From Lutibacter maritimus (GTDB lineage Bacteria; Bacteroidota; Bacteroidia; Flavobacteriales; Flavobacteriaceae): a stretch of 64,000 nt of DNA. Below, piece by piece: positions 60,134 through 64,000 of this stretch. Below the pieces are notes generated by a model. It searched no databases and was not told the origin of the DNA. It worked only from the letters and a program-made list of their open reading frames with translations. Both the position numbers and the translations under genes were made by a program. Positions within the stretch are counted from its first letter, which is position 1. Every line of letters starts with the position of its first letter. Where the stretch lies: contig NZ_FOZP01000005.1 of NCBI RefSeq assembly GCF_900116115.1, forward strand, positions 124,001-188,000. Reading direction: 5' to 3'.

Positions 60134-62632
60134 TTAACCTTTTGGATTTAAAATAGCATCAATTCTTTCTGAAATATCTTGTAAATGATATTTTTTAACT
60201 GTATTTGTTGTTGCTAAAGATGCTCTGTAAGCGTTTTTTTTAATTCTGTTTAATTCTCCTCTAACAATAGGAATAATATCAGATTCTTTAACCGTTACTG
60301 CAGTAGTTTTTACATAACTTGATTTACGACTACTTACTTTAACATCTTTAGAATTTAACAATTCCGCAAGTCTTTCAACATGGGCGCGTTGTAAATTTCT
60401 TCTATAAGTATCAATGTCTTTACTAGAATTTAATTCAGACCAAATACCATTTCTTAAATCGGTCATCATACTTATTAACGTATATGCTTTGTTTCCGTTT
60501 AAAGTTTCGTTTTCAATCATTCGCATCATAGTGCCTAAATCTAGAATATTATTAAGTGTTTTAACTTGAATACTTCTAATTCTTTCTGTAATTCCAGAAT
60601 ATTCTGTTCTACCAATAATTTCTTTATCTATCAACCAATTTGGAGTTGAAAACAACTGATCATTAATAAAATTTAAACAGTTTTTTTGATGCGTTTTATC
60701 AACATGTGTATAAACTAAACCTTCTTGATCGTATGTTTTATAGTTTTCGTAAACACCTCCTAAGTTAGAAGAAACGTGCCCCATATATCTGTTAAATTGA
60801 GCAATTACATGACCGTACATAGTTTCTAAATCGTCATAATTTTTACCTTTTTCAGCTGTCCATTTAATTAAATTAGGAACAATTCTTTTTAGGTTGGCAA
60901 TTCCATAAGCACTAGCTTTTATAGCATCATCACCTAAGTCTTCGGTTTGAGAACTTGGATCTACAACACTTCCTGCTTGTTGATGTCCAAATCTGTATAA
61001 AGGATCACCAGCGTGTTTTAAAATCCAACTATCTAAAATAGGTTTTTCATCTTCAGCAGTTTTGGCTTCTAAAATTGGGCGATATCCCCAACTCATGGCA
61101 TATTTATCATACACTCCAATATTTGGCATTAATGCAACATCTTTATCTCCAGGCTGTGCAACATAATTAAATCGGGCATAATCCATTATTGATGGCGCTG
61201 TACTATGTTTTTTAGTAAAGGTTGCAGATCTTAGTGAATCTACTGGATATGCAGCACTACTTCCCATATTGTGCGGTAAACCTAAAGTATGACCTACTTC
61301 ATGTGATGAGACAAATCGGATTAATCTTCCCATTACATCATCTTCAAATGCTACACCTTGCGCATCTGGATTAATAGCTGCAGTTTGTACAAAAAACCAA
61401 CCTTGTAACAAACTCATAACATTATGATACCAGTTTATATCAGATTCTAAAATTTCACCAGAGCGTGGGTCACTAACATGAGGTCCATTTGCATTTGGAA
61501 TTGGAGATGCTAAATATCTAACTACAGAATAACGAACATCTTCAGGAGTCCATTCCGGATCTTCTTCTTTTGTTGGAGGATCTTTTGCAATGATGGCATT
61601 TTTAAATCCTGCTGCTTCAAAAGCAACTTGCCAATCTTCAATACCAGCTTTAATATATGGTACCCATTTTTTTGGCGTAGCTCTATCAATATAATAGACA
61701 ATTTGTTTTTTAGGCTCTACTAATTCGCCATTTTTAAATTTTTCAATGTCTTCATCTTTTACTTCTAAACGCCATCTGTCTAAAAATGTAATTTCTTTGC
61801 TTTTTTGCACATCTAAACCATAATCAGTTTGACTTGTAGTAAACCAACCAACTCTTTCGTCAAAAATTCTACGTTTCATTGGTACTTTTGGAAGTAAAAT
61901 CATAGAGTTGCTCATTTCAACAGAAACCGTTCCTGTACTTGAATTAGAAGGTGGCTCACTTGCTACATAGGTTTTTACGTGACGAGATTCAATGTTTAAT
62001 GGATAACTTTTTATACTTTCTATAAATGATGTTTTAGTTTCAAGACGTGATATTTTATAATCTTTTCTAACATTTTCCGGTAAACCAAGTGGTTTTACAT
62101 CTGTAGAAAACAGTTCAGTTACATCAATAACTACAGATTTTTTATCATCAGTATATGCTTTAATTGGAAATGAGTATAAAACTGGTTCAAAATTGGAATT
62201 TACAACAGCTTCATGAATTGGTAATTCTTCATCGGCAACAATGTTGTGTGAAACAACTCTTAAAATTATATTTTTATCCTTTTTTTGCCAACGTAAAACT
62301 TGTGTATTTGTTTTTTGTCCACCAAAACTTGAATTATTTGATGTGTTTTTAGCAATACGAGTCACCATCAACATTTCTCTTTCAAGAAGTGAGTCTGGAA
62401 TTTCATACAAATATTTATCATCTAAAAAGTGTACTTTAAATAAACCTTCATCAGTTTTTGCATCGCTAGTAATTACTTTAGAATATGGTTCAATTTCACC
62501 TTTTTTAGGTTTTGGAGGTGTAGGTGTTTCTTTAACCTCGTCTTTTTTCTTTTTTCTTTGAGCTTCGGCATTATTTGAAACTCCCACAATTAACAACATT
62601 GTTAAAAGTGATGTGAAAATTCTTTTTGTCAT
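60134..62632 (-). CDS. Secreted zinc-dependent metalloprotease (DUF5117/DUF5118 zincin)
   Basis: The 832-aa protein has a signal peptide (about 1-25, ending NAEAQ), then the DUF5118 and DUF5117 regions and a zincin active site HEVGHTLGLPHNM (about 444-456) with the extended HExxHxxxxxH pattern and the following SIMDYARFNYVAQPGD segment containing a Met turn. A second C-terminal domain (DUF4953-type) completes it. These proteins are abundant in Bacteroidota; substrates are unknown. No type IX C-terminal sorting domain is obvious. It stands alone between two terminators. Confidence 0.9.
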   Translation of the reverse strand: MTKRIFTSLLTMLLIVGVSNNAEAQRKKKKDEVKETPTPPKPKKGEIEPYSKVITSDAKTDEGLFKVHFLDDKYLYEIPDSLLEREMLMVTRIAKNTSNNSSFGGQKTNTQVLRWQKKDKNIILRVVSHNIVADEELPIHEAVVNSNFEPVLYSFPIKAYTDDKKSVVIDVTELFSTDVKPLGLPENVRKDYKISRLETKTSFIESIKSYPLNIESRHVKTYVASEPPSNSSTGTVSVEMSNSMILLPKVPMKRRIFDERVGWFTTSQTDYGLDVQKSKEITFLDRWRLEVKDEDIEKFKNGELVEPKKQIVYYIDRATPKKWVPYIKAGIEDWQVAFEAAGFKNAIIAKDPPTKEEDPEWTPEDVRYSVVRYLASPIPNANGPHVSDPRSGEILESDINWYHNVMSLLQGWFFVQTAAINPDAQGVAFEDDVMGRLIRFVSSHEVGHTLGLPHNMGSSAAYPVDSLRSATFTKKHSTAPSIMDYARFNYVAQPGDKDVALMPNIGVYDKYAMSWGYRPILEAKTAEDEKPILDSWILKHAGDPLYRFGHQQAGSVVDPSSQTEDLGDDAIKASAYGIANLKRIVPNLIKWTAEKGKNYDDLETMYGHVIAQFNRYMGHVSSNLGGVYENYKTYDQEGLVYTHVDKTHQKNCLNFINDQLFSTPNWLIDKEIIGRTEYSGITERIRSIQVKTLNNILDLGTMMRMIENETLNGNKAYTLISMMTDLRNGIWSELNSSKDIDTYRRNLQRAHVERLAELLNSKDVKVSSRKSSYVKTTAVTVKESDIIPIVRGELNRIKKNAYRASLATTNTVKKYHLQDISERIDAILNPKG

Positions 62633-62713
62633 AAATAAGTTGTTTGTTTGAAAAATTAATAAGCGCTGAAATTATTAAATGAAACATCAAAAAATCTTAA
62701 ATATTTGTTAAAG

Positions 62714-62746
62714 AAAAAGCCATTTTAATTTTAAAATGGCTTTTTT
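62714..62746. terminator. Terminator downstream of the last gene on the minus strand
   Basis: Stem GCCATTTTAA / TTAAAATGGC (62719-62728 and 62731-62740) with A- and T-runs. On the minus strand it ends transcription of the surface-type protein gene and isolates the zincin gene. Confidence 0.8.
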
Positions 62747-62772
62747 GTTAAGAAAGATAAAAATTAGTTTAA

Positions 62773-64000
62773 TTAATTAGACTTTTTCAGTTGTTTTTGA
62801 ATTTTTTTAATGGCGGATTCTATTGGTTTTTCTGGTTCAATAACATTAAATTCACCCCAAAATTCTGGGTCACTAAAGCCAGAAGCTTCATCACTTAAAA
62901 TTGCGTTGGATTTAAATCTGTCTTTAAATTTAAGAGATAAATTTTCTTCATTTTTTTCCCAATCTGTAATTGCCATTTCCATAGTTAAATAATAAACGGA
63001 ATTAAACAATCTTTTGTCATAATCTATTTTAAAGCCTAGTTCAATTCGGCTATAGCCATAAAACCATTCTCCATCTTTTTCTCTATAATCTACATGGTAA
63101 TTTGCTTGAATTGGTATTACGTCAGCTCTACTTGGTTTTTTAACAATAAATAAACGTGCAGCTTTTTCGGTATCTTCTAAACTTAATTGAAATGTAGCAC
63201 TTTTTAAAGCTAATGATTTTGCTTCAATATAAAGTTTACCAATATAAAGAGGTTCTTCTATATAAGATTTTGGTGCAAAACTTACTACATAAACGGGTTT
63301 ATTGTCAATTTTAGTGGCTGTGTCAAAATGAAAATCATAACTATCAGTTCCTTCTTCACTAAAAAATAAATTAGGATTTTTTATGATATCCATATAAAGC
63401 GCACTAAAAGGGCCTCCTTGTAATTTTAAGGTTATAGTGTCTAATTTATCATAATCGGTACTTTTTCTGGCTTTATATAGTTTTAAAATATCGTTTTTTG
63501 AGTTGGTGTAAGATTGTTTATAAATTTCAACAACGGCTTCTGAAAGCGATACATAACTTCTTCTTTTTTTTATGGTTTCTCTATAAAAACCTGTCATTGT
63601 AGTTTGTTCTGTAAAATAATTTTGACCTCGTCTTTTTAGCATTTCTAGTACTAACGATTTGGCATCTTTTACTTCAATTTTTACTTCGGAAAGTTCTTCA
63701 ATATAGGTTTCAAGTTTTATAATATTATTTTTTTCTTCTAAGTTTTTTAAATCAATAATAAGGCTTGTATAACCTAAATACGATACTGTAATTTTGTTGT
63801 TTAAATATATAGTAGGAACTTTTATAGTAAAATCACCTTGTGAGTTTGTTACGGTACTAATATTTGTTCCGTTAACTGTAATAGATGCGTAAACTAATTC
63901 TTTTTTTGTTTTACTATCAATTACAACACCTTCAAATTGTTTAAAGCCAATAGTATCTTTTACAATAGTTTTGGCAGAAACATTATTATTAAATACAAAC
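62773..64000 (-). CDS. Carboxypeptidase-like regulatory-domain (DUF5686-like) protein, 5' end cut by window edge
   Basis: The open frame runs through the window edge; 409 codons are visible. After the end of a likely signal peptide, KQFEGVVIDSKTKKELVYASI starts a carboxypeptidase-D regulatory-like beta-sandwich (to about NSQGDFTIKVP). The main part (from the LEMLKRRGQNYFTEQ segment) matches the N-terminal half of DUF5686-type proteins, and ends with AILSDEASGFSDPEFWGEFNVIEPE-type text. Full DUF5686 proteins continue as an outer-membrane barrel of over 800 residues; this one stops early, a shorter variant rather than a frameshift as far as I can see. Function unknown. Confidence 0.8.
   Translation of the reverse strand, partial: FVFNNNVSAKTIVKDTIGFKQFEGVVIDSKTKKELVYASITVNGTNISTVTNSQGDFTIKVPTIYLNNKITVSYLGYTSLIIDLKNLEEKNNIIKLETYIEELSEVKIEVKDAKSLVLEMLKRRGQNYFTEQTTMTGFYRETIKKRRSYVSLSEAVVEIYKQSYTNSKNDILKLYKARKSTDYDKLDTITLKLQGGPFSALYMDIIKNPNLFFSEEGTDSYDFHFDTATKIDNKPVYVVSFAPKSYIEEPLYIGKLYIEAKSLALKSATFQLSLEDTEKAARLFIVKKPSRADVIPIQANYHVDYREKDGEWFYGYSRIELGFKIDYDKRLFNSVYYLTMEMAITDWEKNEENLSLKFKDRFKSNAILSDEASGFSDPEFWGEFNVIEPEKPIESAIKKIQKQLKKSN

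Overview
The window looks like chromosome from a low-GC member of the Flavobacteriaceae (Bacteroidota). It carries the gldKLMN gliding and type IX secretion genes and several families typical of the phylum (BT_3928-type DoxX, DUF1599, the histone-like HU relative, DUF5686-type proteins). Many start regions have the Bacteroidota promoter form, TTG about 20 nt ahead of TAnnTTTG. A Lutibacter- or Polaribacter-like genus is plausible but cannot be fixed from this sequence alone. Genes are dense and mostly core. I see no prophage, CRISPR array, intact insertion sequence or rRNA, and only one tRNA.

Layout. 1-7.7 kb: phosphoesterase fragment, truA and an ABC exporter; the opposing operon LOG-folP-lipoprotein-cdaA; DUF1599-DoxX-crcB. 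7.8-12.1 kb: a nitrogen block of two PII-Amt operons, one with an outer-membrane barrel. 12.1-19.2 kb: a more accessory stretch with three kinds of inverted-repeat element, a possible short transcript, an MFS transporter, an exported peroxiredoxin and a single-chain type ISP restriction-modification enzyme. 19.5-25.9 kb: an HU-like protein, then the glycerol regulon glpR / glpD-glpK-glpF-barrel. 26-29.6 kb: udk-ftsB with two methylmalonyl-CoA-mutase-like genes, and tRNA-Thr. 29.8-43.4 kb: envelope proteins (GIN-domain, AsmA, M49-like peptidase, MscS channel, YgiQ, Spy-like, glucosaminidase), a PLP enzyme and an ABC-F protein. 43.5-53.3 kb: DUF983, an FAD oxidoreductase, gldN-M-L-K, an arginase-fold protein and topA. 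53.5-64 kb: miaB, a sigma-54 activator, lptE, a TPR protein, secG, groES-groEL, a zincin and a truncated surface-type protein.

How the genes work together. The nitrogen block pairs each ammonium channel with its own PII protein, and both promoters carry the same GGGG/CCCC palindrome at the same distance from the -7 element. The glycerol block gives an outer-membrane barrel, inner-membrane facilitator, kinase and dehydrogenase, with a divergent DeoR-type repressor and matching 10-bp direct repeats at both promoters. gldK, gldL, gldM and gldN form the type IX secretion motor and ring operon, with the motor residues preserved.

I found no obvious new defence or biosynthetic system. The best leads are the shared nitrogen operator; an arginase-fold protein beside gldK that has lost half of its metal ligands; a methylmalonyl-CoA mutase pair in which neither subunit has a B12 domain; a triple TGTTAA array ahead of a Spy-like gene; and a dispersed inverted repeat present twice.
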